In this document: positions 23,232-34,168 of the stretch, piece by piece
Layout of the letters: the number at the start of each line of letters is the position of its first letter
How positions within the stretch are numbered: the stretch's first letter is position 1
DNA from: Zea mays
Taxonomy: Eukaryota > Streptophyta > Magnoliopsida > Poales > Poaceae
Length of the DNA stretch: 64,000 bases
Direction: 5' to 3'
Assembly: GCF_902167145.1 (NCBI RefSeq)
Contig: NC_050104.1
Span: forward strand, 3,162,001 to 3,226,000
Program-made: the position numbers and the translations under genes
Notes under the pieces: model-generated
The model's database searches: none
What the model saw: only the letters and a program-made list of their open reading frames with translations
Told to the model about the DNA's origin: nothing

Positions 23232-25523
23232 TCAAGCTTGAGTTTTGAGGGCCCTATATTGCATAGGACCAGTGACTCTCTCAATTAAGGACTTTGCCAC
23301 CCAGATTTGTCTAGGTCTACTCTTATTTGGTGGACCTAGGAATATAACCTTAATCTTTCCATTTGCAACCTTTCTTAGAACATAGTGAGCATTGAAAGCA
23401 AATGGTCTTGAGTGCTTAGGCAAGGGAGTTGGTGGTTTAGCTTTGCAGTTGTGGGCAAAATGACCTTCATTTCCACACTCAAAGCATTTGATAGGCTTGT
23501 GAGTCTGCTTTGGCTTGTATTGAGTGATAGCTTTCTTTTGCACAAAAGCATTGTATCCAATACCACTCTTGTTATTTTTCATAACAGTGTTCATAAGCAG
23601 CTCATTTTGGAGGTATTGACCCTTGTTGAACTTTTGCACACTTGTTGCAAGATGTTCATTTTCACTTTTTAGTTTCTTGACCTCATTCTTAAGCCTTTGA
23701 TTATCCACTGCCAACTCATTGTTGAAATCATTGTTCTCAATAGCAACTTTTCCTCTAGTAGTTGCATCAGTCAAGTAATTCTTCAATTTTTGGTTGTCTA
23801 AAGTCAGGACTTCAACTTTTTCAGTCAATTCAGCATGTAGACTAGTTTGCTCTTCTTGAATCAAGTCATCACATGAGGTTGCTACATCAAGCTTAACAAC
23901 AGGGTTAATAGCCTCATGTGTTTTGCAAGATAAAAGTTCATTTTCAACAAGAAGATTGTCATGATCAAATTTAATTTGAGTATAGTCTTCCTTGATCTTT
24001 ACTAGTCTATTTTGCAACTCCCTATTAGCTTCATTTAATTTGTCATATTTTTCCTTAGCATCTTTTAGGGAGTTTGTGAGCTCATTTACAGTTGATGACA
24101 TAGTTTTATTTTCTTCTTTTATTTCATCACTAGCCTTTATAACTATGTCATACTTGGCATTTAAAGATTCATTTTCATTTTTCAACCTATCACATTTAGC
24201 TTTTGACTTTCTAATGATTTGAGTATATTCTTTAAGTAAGTCAGCTAACTCATCATATGAAGGTGAAGCAAATTCTTCATCACTATCACTATCACTATCA
24301 CTATCATCATCAATATTAATATCATTTTGTACCTTCCGTTCACCCCTAGCCATGAGGCATAGGTGAGAAGTGGATGATGGCGATGGTGGTGGTGAAGAGA
24401 AGTCCCCGGCGATGGCGGCAACTTTTTCATCATTCTCTTCTTCACTTGAAGAAGACCCACTTGATGATTCGATGTCGGTGAGCCAGTCGCCAACAATATA
24501 TGCCTTTCCATTCTTCTTCTTGTGGAACCTCTTTTGCTTCCCATCCTTTCTCTTGAAGAATTTATTTTCCTTCTTTTCATCATCGCTGTCATCTTCTTTC
24601 TTGCCCTTGAACTTGTTCTTCTTGGGCTTGTTGCATTGATGAGCAAGATGACCAAGCTCACCACAGTTGTAGCAGTCCATCTCAGAAATGGGCTTTCTTT
24701 TGTTGGAAAAGAACTTCTTCTTCCTTGAATCAAATTTGATGCCTTCTCTATTTAGCTTCTTCAACATCTTGGTGGTCTTCCTTACCATCAAGGCAATGTT
24801 TGCATCAAGGTCATCATCACTTGAGGATTCTTCCTCAACTTGTATTTTTGCTTTTCCTTTTCTTTCATGATTTGCTTTGAGAGCCAAATCCTTTCTTTTG
24901 GAAGATGATTCTTCTTTGTCGTTGATGTGCATGTACATTTCATGGGCATTGATCTTTCCCAAAATTTGTGTAGGTGTGGTAACCGAAAGATCCATTTGAT
25001 GTAGCACAGTGACAATGTGTCCATATTTGTCTATTGGGAGGACACTGAGAATCTTCCTCACAACATCCGGTTGTGAGATTTGAGTAAGCCCCAATCCATT
25101 GACTTCCTCTACAAGAATATTAAGTCGTGAGTACATAGCATTTGCATTTTCATTAGTAAGCATTTCAAAAGTATTTAACTTTCGCATGGCTATGTGATAT
25201 CTTTCCTCACGTTCACTTCTAGTTCCTTCGTGTAGAGCACAAATGTCCATCCACAAATCATGAGCATTTTTGTGATTCCTTACTCTATTGAACACATCTT
25301 TGCAAAGGCCTCTAAAAAGGGTGTTTTTGGCCTTAGCATTCCATTTCTCATAATTGAACTCATCACCTACAAGATTTGTGGCGTCTCTAGGTTTGGGGAA
25401 CCCTTGTGTGGCGGCTTTATAGACACCGATGTCTATAGCCTCTAAGTATGCTTCCATACGAATTTTCCAATAAGGAAAATCGTCACCATCAAAAACGGGA
25501 GGAGGTCCATCCCCACCGGACAT
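23232..25523 (-). CDS. Element B gag (763 aa)
   Basis: An uninterrupted minus-strand frame starting ATG just inside the leader. The N-terminus has the UBN2-type capsid motif (FDGDDFPYWKIRMEAYL; LWMDICALHEG). There are two CCHC zinc knuckles, CYNCGELGHLAHQC near the middle and CFECGNEGHFAHNC near the C-terminus, separated by an acidic Ser/Asp tract and a long predicted coiled coil rich in Asn, Leu and Lys. It ends about 17 nt before the pol frame opens. It would form the particle shell and package RNA. It is the only intact gag in the window and could in principle serve gag-defective relatives. Confidence 0.92.
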   Translation of the reverse strand: MSGGDGPPPVFDGDDFPYWKIRMEAYLEAIDIGVYKAATQGFPKPRDATNLVGDEFNYEKWNAKAKNTLFRGLCKDVFNRVRNHKNAHDLWMDICALHEGTRSEREERYHIAMRKLNTFEMLTNENANAMYSRLNILVEEVNGLGLTQISQPDVVRKILSVLPIDKYGHIVTVLHQMDLSVTTPTQILGKINAHEMYMHINDKEESSSKRKDLALKANHERKGKAKIQVEEESSSDDDLDANIALMVRKTTKMLKKLNREGIKFDSRKKKFFSNKRKPISEMDCYNCGELGHLAHQCNKPKKNKFKGKKEDDSDDEKKENKFFKRKDGKQKRFHKKKNGKAYIVGDWLTDIESSSGSSSSEEENDEKVAAIAGDFSSPPPSPSSTSHLCLMARGERKVQNDINIDDDSDSDSDSDEEFASPSYDELADLLKEYTQIIRKSKAKCDRLKNENESLNAKYDIVIKASDEIKEENKTMSSTVNELTNSLKDAKEKYDKLNEANRELQNRLVKIKEDYTQIKFDHDNLLVENELLSCKTHEAINPVVKLDVATSCDDLIQEEQTSLHAELTEKVEVLTLDNQKLKNYLTDATTRGKVAIENNDFNNELAVDNQRLKNEVKKLKSENEHLATSVQKFNKGQYLQNELLMNTVMKNNKSGIGYNAFVQKKAITQYKPKQTHKPIKCFECGNEGHFAHNCKAKPPTPLPKHSRPFAFNAHYVLRKVANGKIKVIFLGPPNKSRPRQIWVAKSLIERVTGPMQYRALKTQA

Positions 25524-25560
25524 CGTAACTCTAGCGGTTAAGCTAATCTATGAGCAACAA

Positions 25561-25573
25561 GGTTCTGATACCA
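25561..25573 (-). other. Primer-binding site of element B
   Basis: The minus strand reads TGGTATCAGAACC two nt inside the 5' LTR, an initiator tRNA-Met-type site with the same single mismatch as element A. Confidence 0.85.
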
Positions 25574-25575
25574 AT

Positions 25576-27045
25576 TGAAAGGATCACGATGCCCAAGAGG
25601 GGGGGGGGGGGGTGAATTGGGCTTTTCTAAAAATCAACACTAATTAAAACCTAAGCAAGAGCTAAACAAGAGCCCAACTTCACCCCAACAACTAGCACTA
25701 AGAAAATAATACTAGAAATGTAACAAAGCTAAGACAATGCTTCAAATACTTGCTAAACAAATACACAAAGGAAATAGCTTGAATTAAGTGCGAAATGTAA
25801 AGCAAAGTTTAGAAGACTCCTCTAATTTTTCCCGAGGTATCGAAGAGTCGGCACTCTCCACTAGTCCTCGTTGGAGCACCCGCGCAAGGGTATCGCTCCC
25901 CCTTGGTCCTCGCAAGAACCAAGTGCTCACTACGAGATGATCCTTTGCCACTCCGGCGCGGTGGATCCCTCGAGACCGCTTACAAACTTGAGTCGGGTCA
26001 CCAACAAGATCTTCACGGTGATCACCGAGCTCCCAACGCCACCAAGCCGTCTAGGTGATGCCGATCACCAAGAGTAACAAGCCGTAGACTTTCGCTTGAC
26101 CAAGAGAAGCCTAATGCAAGTGGTGTGTGCTCTAGGTGGCTCTCACTAGCGCTAATGAGGAACAAGCGCGGATTATGATTCTCTAATCTCCTCACTAGGC
26201 TTTTGGTGCTTGCAATGCTCTACCAATGTGCTGGAATAAATGTGGAGTGCAAGACATTGAATATGGTGGGTGGAGGGGGGTATAAATAGCCCTCACCCAC
26301 CAACTAGCCGTTACAGCGTGATGGCGCACCGGACAGTCCGGTGCGCCACCGGTGCGCCAACGGTCACTTCCAACGGCTAGTTCTGACAGAGAGCCGTTGG
26401 ACTCATGGCGCACCGGACAGTGAACAGTCCACTGTCCGGTGCACACCGGACAGTCCGGTGCGGTGTCCGGTGTGCCACTAAAATTCATCTCCGAAGGCTG
26501 CGCTCTCGGGTTTCTGCGAAGGGGAGGACTCTGCCGTGGACCAGCCTGGCCCCACCTGGCAGAGGGTGCACCGGACAGTCCGGTGCACACCGAACAGTCC
26601 GGTGCCCCTAAGCCAGAAACACTAAGTCTTGTTTTTCCGCTGATTTTCAAATCGGTTTTCGCTCTAACTTGTGTGTGAGTTCTAGAGTGACACCTAGCAC
26701 TGTATATGAGTGTGATTGTGCACCAACACTACACTAGAACTCTCTTGGTCAAACTACTCATCGACAACCCCTCTTTATAGTACGGCTAAAAGAGAATAAA
26801 AGACCTAACTAAATCGCGAGTGTCCACATCTCCTTGACACTCGGACTCCGTAGACCTTCATCTTTTGTTCCGTCGTTTTAGCCGTCGCTTCGAGTTCTTA
26901 TCTCCGGGATTGTTTTCTCCGTTGTAGTACTTCTACCTGTCATGCGACCTAACTTACCATTTGTCTCTGCAAAACACACGTTAGTCACATATAATATTAT
27001 GTTGTCATTAATCACTAAAACCAACCAGGGGCCTAGATGCTTTCA
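25576..27045 (-). repeat. Element B 5' LTR
   Basis: 1470 bp, equivalent to 4966-6431. It differs by about six substitutions and four extra Gs in a G-run (near 25600). The TATA box on the minus strand is at 26281-26289. It ends at the ATACA duplication, after which element C's LTR resumes. Confidence 0.93.
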
Positions 27046-27050
27046 ATACA

Positions 27051-27257
27051 CACGAGATGTCTCGTGTGAATGGAGCCACTAATGCCTTAAGCATCGGTCC
27101 CTCCATAGGGTACAATTTGTTCTTTGTATTTGTGCATAATTATTGTTGTTTATTGCTTATGTGAGTAGTGATACACATATGCACATTCATGTCGTCACAT
27201 ACATCACTATGATTTTTCTGGATTAAATTAAAACTGAAAATGCCTATTTTTCCAACA
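27051..27257 (+). repeat. Element C 5' LTR, right part
   Basis: Continuation of C's 5' LTR after element B. It aligns with 51467-51673 in the 3' LTR and ends TTTTTCCAACA. No tRNA-complementary primer site is recognisable after it. Confidence 0.85.
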
Positions 27258-27960
27258 ATCCAAAAACCTGATATTAGGCATTTTTCTGTTAGTGGTTTTG
27301 CTGCTGCGTTAAAACCAAGTGAACCTTTTGATGGGACATTTTACAAGAGGTGGCGTAGTAAGATGATACTGTGGTTGACTGCAATGAACTGCTATCACGC
27401 CGCACAGGGGAAACCCGAACAGTTCACTCCTAAGGAAGAGAGAATGTTTGACGTTGCCGATAACCTGTTTCGAGGCGCCGTGATTGGCATTTTTGCCAAT
27501 AAGTATGTTGATTCTTATCTAACATGCACATCTGCAAAAGAGTTATGAGATGCATTAGATGAGAAGTTCGGTGTTTCTGATGCTGGTAGTGAGTTGTATA
27601 TCATGGAGCAGCTGTTTGACTACAAGATGGTTGAGAACCGTCCTGTAGTTGAACAGGCTCATGAAATACATGCACCGGCTAAGGAACTCGAACAGTTCCC
27701 ATGTGTCTTGCCTGACAAGTTCGTGGCTGGCGGTATTATCGCTAAGCTGCCACCTTCTTGGACGGGTTTTGTTACCACTCTAAAACATAAGAGATAAGAG
27801 TTTAGCGTGGCTGAGCTTATTGGGTCTCTTGATGTTGAGGAGAGGGCGAGAGCAAAAGACACTCGTGGAAAAGGAGTTGAGACTTCCAGTGCCAATATGG
27901 TACAAAAGAAGAACTCCAATGCATCACATAATAATAAAAGAACAAGCAACAAAATGCCAC
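27240..27960 (+). pseudogene. Element C gag, N-terminal part (decayed)
   Basis: Translation from an ATG at 27240, which lies inside the LTR end, gives a copia gag: motifs FDGTFYKRW, MILWLTAMNC, a TSAKEL-stop-DAL block (UBN2 core), and LPPSWTGF. Visible lesions are a TGA at the Trp position of that block (about 27546) and a TAA after KHKR (about 27795). The frame is then cut by element D at 27960 and resumes at 34169. The product would have been the particle protein. The start inside the LTR is unusual. Confidence 0.8.
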
Positions 27961-29324
27961 TGTAAGGAAAATGGACCCTAGGCCATTTGGCTAATTGAAT
28001 TTTGGTGTTTGATGAACAACACAATCCGTGAACTAATAAGTTTTCTAGTGTTTATGTTTGTAGTTCACAGGATGCAAGATTTACTTGGACTAAGGAATTG
28101 AGGAAAGCAACACCTCAAAAGAAGACATTAAGAGGATCTAAGAAAAGTCCAAGTGTGCTGCTGCGGACTGTCTGTGCGAGGCGCACCGGACTGTCCGGTG
28201 GCACACCGGACTATCCGGTGCCCACACGCCGGACTGTCCGGTGCACCAGGGAACTCCAGCCCAACGGCTAGTTCCAGGTGGCACTCGGAGAAAAGACCAC
28301 CGGACTGTCCGGTGTGAGCACCAGACTGTCCGGTGTGGAAAGCCTGCGGCGCCAACGGTCACCTGCTCTGACAGGGCAACGACTAGGCGCACCGGACAGG
28401 CTACAGTGTGCTGTCCGGTGCACCACCGGACTGTCCGGTGTGCCGCAGAGAACTGCAGCTTTTCTCCAACGGCCATTTTGGAGTTGGGGCCTATATATAC
28501 TTCACCCAACCGGTCATTTGAAGGTGTGGGAGCCCAAGCAACATACCAAGGCATATAGTGCATATTTTCAAGAGCTCAAACACCCAAGTGCTTAATAGAA
28601 TCACTCGGTGATTAGCGTAGGTGCTTTGCGAAGTGCTTAGGTTAGTTAGACCACTTTAGAGCTTGCTCTAGGTGAACCCTAGATTGTTGAGTGAGTTTAG
28701 ACAAACCTCACATCCCCTCGGCTCTTGCGTGAGTCGTTGTAATTGTACCGCGTGGGGCGAGAGTCTTGCGAGACCGTGACAACCGCGTTTGTGTCACGGC
28801 CGCCACCGTGTACCGGAGGGAACGAGGCCCGTGGCATTTCGGCCGGAAGCTCGATAGTGGTGACGGCGGGGAGCGTCCGAGAGGAGCCGGAAGCGGAGCA
28901 CCACTTGCGTGTGGAGAAGGCCCGCGGCTCTCTACGGAGTTACTTGACCGAGGTGCTTGGCCCTCGCGTGGGCTTCCCTTTGCGTAGGGGCACCAGCGAG
29001 GATTAGTCGGGACCTTGCACGGTTCCGGATACCTCGGTAAAAATACCGGCGTCATCCACGAGAGTTTGCTTCTCTACTTTGCTCTTTAAGTTTCCGTATT
29101 TATATTAAGCATTTAAGTTTCAATCTTGTATTCATACTTATCTAGTGTAGATTGAAACTTAGCCTTTGCGGTAGAGATAGCAACACTTAGACAAAACCTA
29201 GTTTGCACATTCTAGTTTGATTATTGGCATAGGTTTTGCTCTAGGGATTTAATTGTGGCCTAGTTTAGCGAAAGTTTTAGAAGTCCTAATTCACCCCCCT
29301 CTTAGGCGTCACCCGTTTCCTATA
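27961..29324 (+). repeat. Element D 5' LTR
   Basis: 1364 bp. It starts TGTAAGGAAAATGG and ends CGTTTCCTATA (terminal CA mutated to TA). Palindromes CACCGGACTGTCCGGTG lie at about 28175-28440, and a TATA box (CTATATATAC) at 28491-28500. It is about 60 bp longer than the 3' LTR because of extra palindrome copies and a short segment. Confidence 0.92.
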
Positions 29325-29326
29325 AG

Positions 29327-29339
29327 TGGTATCAGAGCC
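29327..29339 (+). other. Primer-binding site of element D
   Basis: TGGTATCAGAGCC is a perfect match to the initiator tRNA-Met complement, two nt after the LTR. Confidence 0.88.
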
Positions 29340-29405
29340 TGGTTTGGCTCATTTGAAACGCTTTAGCTTCACCGCTGAAAGAGCTGACACTTTTTAGAGG
29401 AAGGT

Positions 29406-31508
29406 ATGGATACCCATAGGCCACCACACTTCGACGGCACTAACTTCCCATATTATAGTGCTAGAATGGCTTGTTACCTAGAGCCCGTTGAGCTAGGTGT
29501 TTGGAGAGTCACTCGTGACGGGATGAAACCCCTCAAGAATCCCGAGAAACCCACCACGAGTGAGGAAAAAGAAATTCATTTAAATGCTAGAGCCAAAAAT
29601 TGCTTGTATGAATCTCTTAGCATGGATATTTTTAATCAAGTATTTACATTAAAAACTGCTAATGAGATTTGACTAAAATTGCATGAGCTCCATGACGGCA
29701 CATCCAATGTCCGTGAGCAAAAACATTGCCTAGTCTTAAATGAGTATAATACTTTTGCTATGAGAGATGATGAGCTTGTTAGAGACATGTATTCTCGTTT
29801 AAATCTAATCATCAATGAGCTCAACTCTATTGGCATAAATAAGCTAGGTGATGCGGACATTGTGAGGAAGATTATCTCCCTGCTGCCACAACGAAGATAT
29901 GGGAGCATCATCACCATCCTTCACAACATGGAGGACTTGAGTAACATGACCCCGACCATTGTAAATGGGAAAATCGCGGCTTTTGAGATGTCACGAAAAA
30001 TGTGTCGGGGAGAGGAGCCAACTTCCTCAAAACCATATGCTTTTGCATGTGATGAAAGGAAGGGTAAAAAGAAGGTTTCCACTCCAAGTTCCTCAAGTGA
30101 AGAAGAGGAAGAAGAAGAAAGTGATGATGAAGATAATCAACCATGCACATCATCCTCCGAGGACGAAGAAACAATCCGACGCGTCGGAAAGGTAATGGGG
30201 ATGATCCGCAAGATTAATCTAATGGGTGTGCCTCTGCAGGTCGAAGATATTCTCTTTAACATTGACAGGAAAAAGCAAAGAAAGAGAGGATGCTTCGCAT
30301 GTGGGGAGAAGGGCCACTTCAGGGACAGCTGTCCGACTATGGCCAAACCCAAAAAGGAGAGGAGCAAAGGCAAGGCGCTAACAAGTGTTAGAACTTGGGA
30401 TGATTTTTCAAGTGAAGATGAACATCCAAGGACGCGCAGCCACCGGTCCTCATCACGCTCATCACGGTCATCACACAAATGCCTTATGGCAAGAGGTAAC
30501 AAAAGCATTCCATCCTCTAGTGATGAAAGTAGTAGTGATGATGAAGGTGAGGGAAAGCCCTCTGTATATGAGCTTGCGGAAGCCGTTGAATTTTTCCAGG
30601 ATGTTTGCACAAAGCAAAAAGCTCAACTTAAAACCTTGAAAAATAAGTTGATTAGCTCCCAAAATGATTACAAAGGTTTGCTAGAAAAATTTGAAACTTT
30701 TGCAAACTTAAATAGTGAGTTGTCAACTAAAATTGAGCTATTAGAGTCTAGTGCTCCATCCACTGCTACCGATGATGGCCTTATTAAAAAGAATGAAAAA
30801 CTTAAAGCTAAGTTAGCTAGCTCCCAAAATACTATTGAAAATTTGCTAGAGAAAATGGAAATTCTTAGCATACACAATGATGAGCTAACTACTAAGCTAG
30901 AAAACATTGGTAGCACCCCAGTAGCATCTTTAGTTAAAATTCCTGAAATTATTAAAAAGGATGCTTCTACTTCTTGCTTTGACTTAATTGATGACTCTAA
31001 CCCCTGCAACCAAGTTTTTGTTGAGGATATTGTTGTAGAAACATGTTCGGACGAGGTTGCAAAGGAAAATGAACAATTAAGGCAAGAAGTGGCTCACCTT
31101 GGAAAGGCTTTGTATGACAAGAAAGGCAAAGCTAAACAAATTTGACCTCCACAGGATAACACCACTGCGGGAGTGAAGAAGCCTATGGAGGGAGAAACTG
31201 TGATTTGCAGGCTATGCCACATGGAAGGCCATAAGTCTTTCCAATGCAAGGCGATGACCGGGGATAAACAAAGGCAAAAGCTCAAGCAAAAGCCATCAAG
31301 CAAAATCTCCAACACCTACATCAAAAAGGTGGACAAAAAGGCCGCTACACCATATTTGATCAAGAAGAAAAAGAATGGAAAGGTGATAGCAATTAAGGCC
31401 AACAAGCAAGTCAACAAAGGAAAGGGGGCCAAACGCATCTGGGTGCCAAAGGAAATAATTTCAACCATGAAAAGCACCAAGAAGGTTTGGATCCCGAAAG
31501 GGAAGTGA
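29406..31508 (+). pseudogene. Element D gag with two in-frame TGA stops
   Basis: One frame of 701 codons from ATG 29406 to the terminal stop, interrupted only by TGA at 29670-29672 and TGA at 31143-31145, both where related gags would have Trp (EI-stop-LKL; QI-stop-PPQ). It has a UBN2-type capsid region (FDGTNFPYYSARM), an acidic Ser/Glu tract, a CCHC knuckle (CFACGEKGHFRDSC), coiled-coil-like Lys/Asn/Leu repeats, a second knuckle (CRLCHMEGHKSFQC) and a basic tail ending KKVWIPKGK. The architecture is like element B's gag. This is the only protein of the element, so it must borrow all enzymes. Confidence 0.9.
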
Positions 31509-32859
31509 GTGGACCGAAGGTCAACGGGAAATTTGGAGACTTGGCAAAGTTGGGATGTATATCATGGGATACATCATATTGGACCAAGTTTATTGCCAAG
31601 TAAGTTATTAATAATCGTGGACCCAAATTTCCCACCCATGACTAAGGTAACTAGATTTATTGTATTTCTAGATATGAGTATCTATTTTTGTATCTAGTGT
31701 TACCTTTCATGCCTAGTATTTCATTTGATAATTGCTTTAGACAATGCATGCATACTAGGTAAATCAAATGGTAGGATTTCTTGCTTTCAATTCATACTCT
31801 TTAGCAAACCTACATGGTTTAAAATGTTTAATTAAGCACGACACATAGCTTATTGAATATCCTAAGTAAATGACACTAATGCATCAAAAGCGTATATCCT
31901 ACAATTGGTATCATTTAACTTATATGTGCCAAAGATCAGATTATAGATGATTTGCCCCTCTTGATATCAAATCAAAGTGCATGTCTCCTACAAGTATTCA
32001 AAACTTGTATGCACACTTTCAGGGGGAGATTACTCTATAATCTAAGACTTTGAGACTAACATCTTTTCAAGTCTATTTTTATGTGATAGTCTCATTGTAA
32101 GGAAAATGAGGTCCCCGGAGAATGACAACAATCTTCTACTACAAAATCTCCAAGAACTCGCATGTCTCTCAAGCTCGCCATTGAATTTCATCGATATCTT
32201 TTGAGACTACATCTAGTATCATTTACATGTCTTCTCCTATATTTGATTAGACTATATTTCATATCATATACTTCCATGTTGCTAAAATGCATAAGTAGTT
32301 AACTCATATTATGTTACCTATGCATAAGGGAAGTGAGTCTTTTCAAATCATGTCTTGCACCTCTAATTTTCACATGCCTTTTCCCTAAGTAAATGATCTC
32401 TGTTAGGGGGAGCTTTTCTTCGTCTCTAAAGGGGGAGAAAATTCTTTCTAAAGGAGAACACTCATTTAGGGGGAGTAATCCTTTGATATTATTTGATAAT
32501 TCTTTAAAGAGGACAAGTCTTTATTTACTTCCTTCATGCTTTTAATGTCTTCCTTTTCGGTGGTTGATGCCAAAGGGGGAGAAGTGTAGGGGCCAAAGCA
32601 ATGAAAACTATATCAAACACCAAACACCACCAAAATTTAAAATTTTATATCTACATATGATATTTCAAGTGGTTTTGGTTATTTGGTCCTAAAATAGGAA
32701 GTAAGTGAATTATGGAGTTAGGGGGAGGCTTAAGTCCATAATATCACATTGTGGGGACAAACATGCATCCTAGCAAGTAGATTGCATATTTTCATTCAAA
32801 TACTTGTATTATTTGCTTGCTTTGGTTGTGTTGTCATCAATCACCAAAAAGGGGGAGAT
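31509..32859 (+). other. Element D 3' region: no pol, seven polypurine-like tracts
   Basis: No pol-derived motif was found in any frame. GGGGGAG runs lie near 32021, 32405, 32428, 32467, 32573, 32720 and 32846, the last directly before the 3' LTR. The GATGCCAAAGGGGGAGAA block (about 32565-32582) and the final CATCAATCACC + PPT are shared with elements A and B. Confidence 0.85.
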
Positions 32860-34163
32860 TGTAAGGAAAATGGACCCCGGGCCATTTGGCTAATTGAGTT
32901 TTGGTGTTTGATGAACAACACAATCCGTGAACTAATAAGTTTTCTAGTGTTTATGTTTGTAGTTCACAGGATGCAAGATTTACTTGGACTAAGGAATTGA
33001 GGAAAGCAACACCTCAAAAGAAGACATTAAGAGGATCCAAGAAAAGTCCAAGTGTGTTGCTGCGGACTGTCTGTGCGAGGCGCACCGGACTGTCCGGTGC
33101 ACCAGGGAACTCCAGCCCAACGGCTAGTTCCAGGTGGCACTCGGAGAAAAGACCACCGGACTGTCCGGTGTGGAAAGCCTGCGGTGCCAACGGTCACCTG
33201 CTCTGACAGGGCAACGGCTAGGCGCACCGGACATGCTACAGTGCGCTGTCCGGTGCACCACCGAACTGTCCGGTGCACCACCGGACTGTCCGGTGTGCCG
33301 CAGAGAACTGCAGCTTTTCTCCAACGGCTATTTTGGAGTTGGGGCCTATATATACTTCACCCAACCGGTCATTTGAAGGTGTGGGAGCCCAAGCAACATA
33401 CCAAGGCATATAGTGCATATTTTCAAGAGCTCAAACACCCAAGTGCTTAATAGAATCACCCAATTTGCGAAGTGCTTAGGTTAGTTAGACCACTTTAGCG
33501 CTTGCTCTAGGTGAACCCTAGATTGTTGAGTGAGTTTAGACAAACCTCACATCCCCTCGGCTCTTGCGTGAGTCGTTGTAATTGTACCAAGTGGGGCGAG
33601 AGTCTTGCGAGACCGTGACAACTGCGTTTGTGTCACGGCCGCCACCGTGTACCGGAGGGAACGAGGCCCGCGGCGTTTCGGCCGAAAGCTCGATAGTGGA
33701 GACGGCGGGGAGCGTCCGAGAGGAGCCGGAAGCGGAGCACCACTTGCGTGTGGAGAAGGCCCGCGGCTCTCTACGGAGTTACTCGACCGAGGTGCTTGGC
33801 CCTCGCGTGGGCTTCCCTTTGTGTAGGGGCACCAACGAGGATTAGTCGGGACCTTGCACGGTTCCGGATACCTCGGTAAAAATACCGGCGTCATCCACGA
33901 GAGTTTGCTTCTCTACTTTGCTCTTTAAGTTTCCGCATTTATATTAAGCATTTAAGTTTCAATCTTGTATTCATACTTATCTAGTGTAGATTGAAACTTA
34001 GCCTTTGCGGTAGAGATAACAACACTTAGACAAAACCTAGTTTGCACATTCTAGTTTGATTATTGGCATAGGTTTTGCTCTAGGGATTTAATTGTGGCCT
34101 AGCTTAGCGAAAGTTTTAGAAGTCCTAATTCACCCCCCTCTTAGGCGTCACCCGTTTCCTACA
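32860..34163 (+). repeat. Element D 3' LTR
   Basis: 1304 bp, TGTAAGG...TTCCTACA. TATA box at about 33346-33355. It has fewer CACCGGACTGTCCGGTG copies than the 5' LTR. Confidence 0.92.
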
Positions 34164-34168
34164 GCCAC

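Larger units (their letters stand above)
4966..27045 (-). mobile_element. Element B: Sirevirus-type Ty1/copia with an extra ORF, split by element A
   Basis: B is on the minus strand. Its LTRs lie at 4966-6431 (3') and 25576-27045 (5'), with a perfect ATACA duplication at 4961-4965 and 27046-27050. In minus-strand order it has 5' LTR, Met-tRNA-type primer site, gag, pol (broken by A), a palindrome array, an extra 713-codon ORF, polypurine tract and 3' LTR. Without A it is about 12.8 kb, long for a copia element; the extra ORF region explains the excess. The LTRs differ by about six substitutions and a G-run (10 versus 14), so it is young. By size it resembles env-like-bearing maize Sireviruses such as Giepum or Jienv; that family name is from memory and unverified. 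Confidence 0.92.
27961..34163 (+). mobile_element. Element D: gag-only, non-autonomous Sirevirus-like copia element
   Basis: D has LTRs 27961-29324 and 32860-34163 and a perfect GCCAC duplication (27956-27960, 34164-34168). The 3.5-kb interior holds a primer-binding site, a gag frame and a 1.3-kb region with seven polypurine-like tracts, but no protease, integrase, RT or RNase H. The LTRs differ in palindrome copy number, in a short segment near 28610, and in substitutions, and the 5' LTR ends TA rather than CA. It must have moved using enzymes supplied by another element. It sits in C's gag. Confidence 0.93.

Noticed and set aside
24245..24733. 162-codon frame within B gag
   Set aside because: Alternative frame of the acidic and zinc-knuckle region; low-complexity composition.
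28128..33450. Open frames across D's LTR palindromes and the GC-rich block near 28743-29055
   Set aside because: They overlap on both strands and lie in U3/R/U5. No domain, no consistent start.
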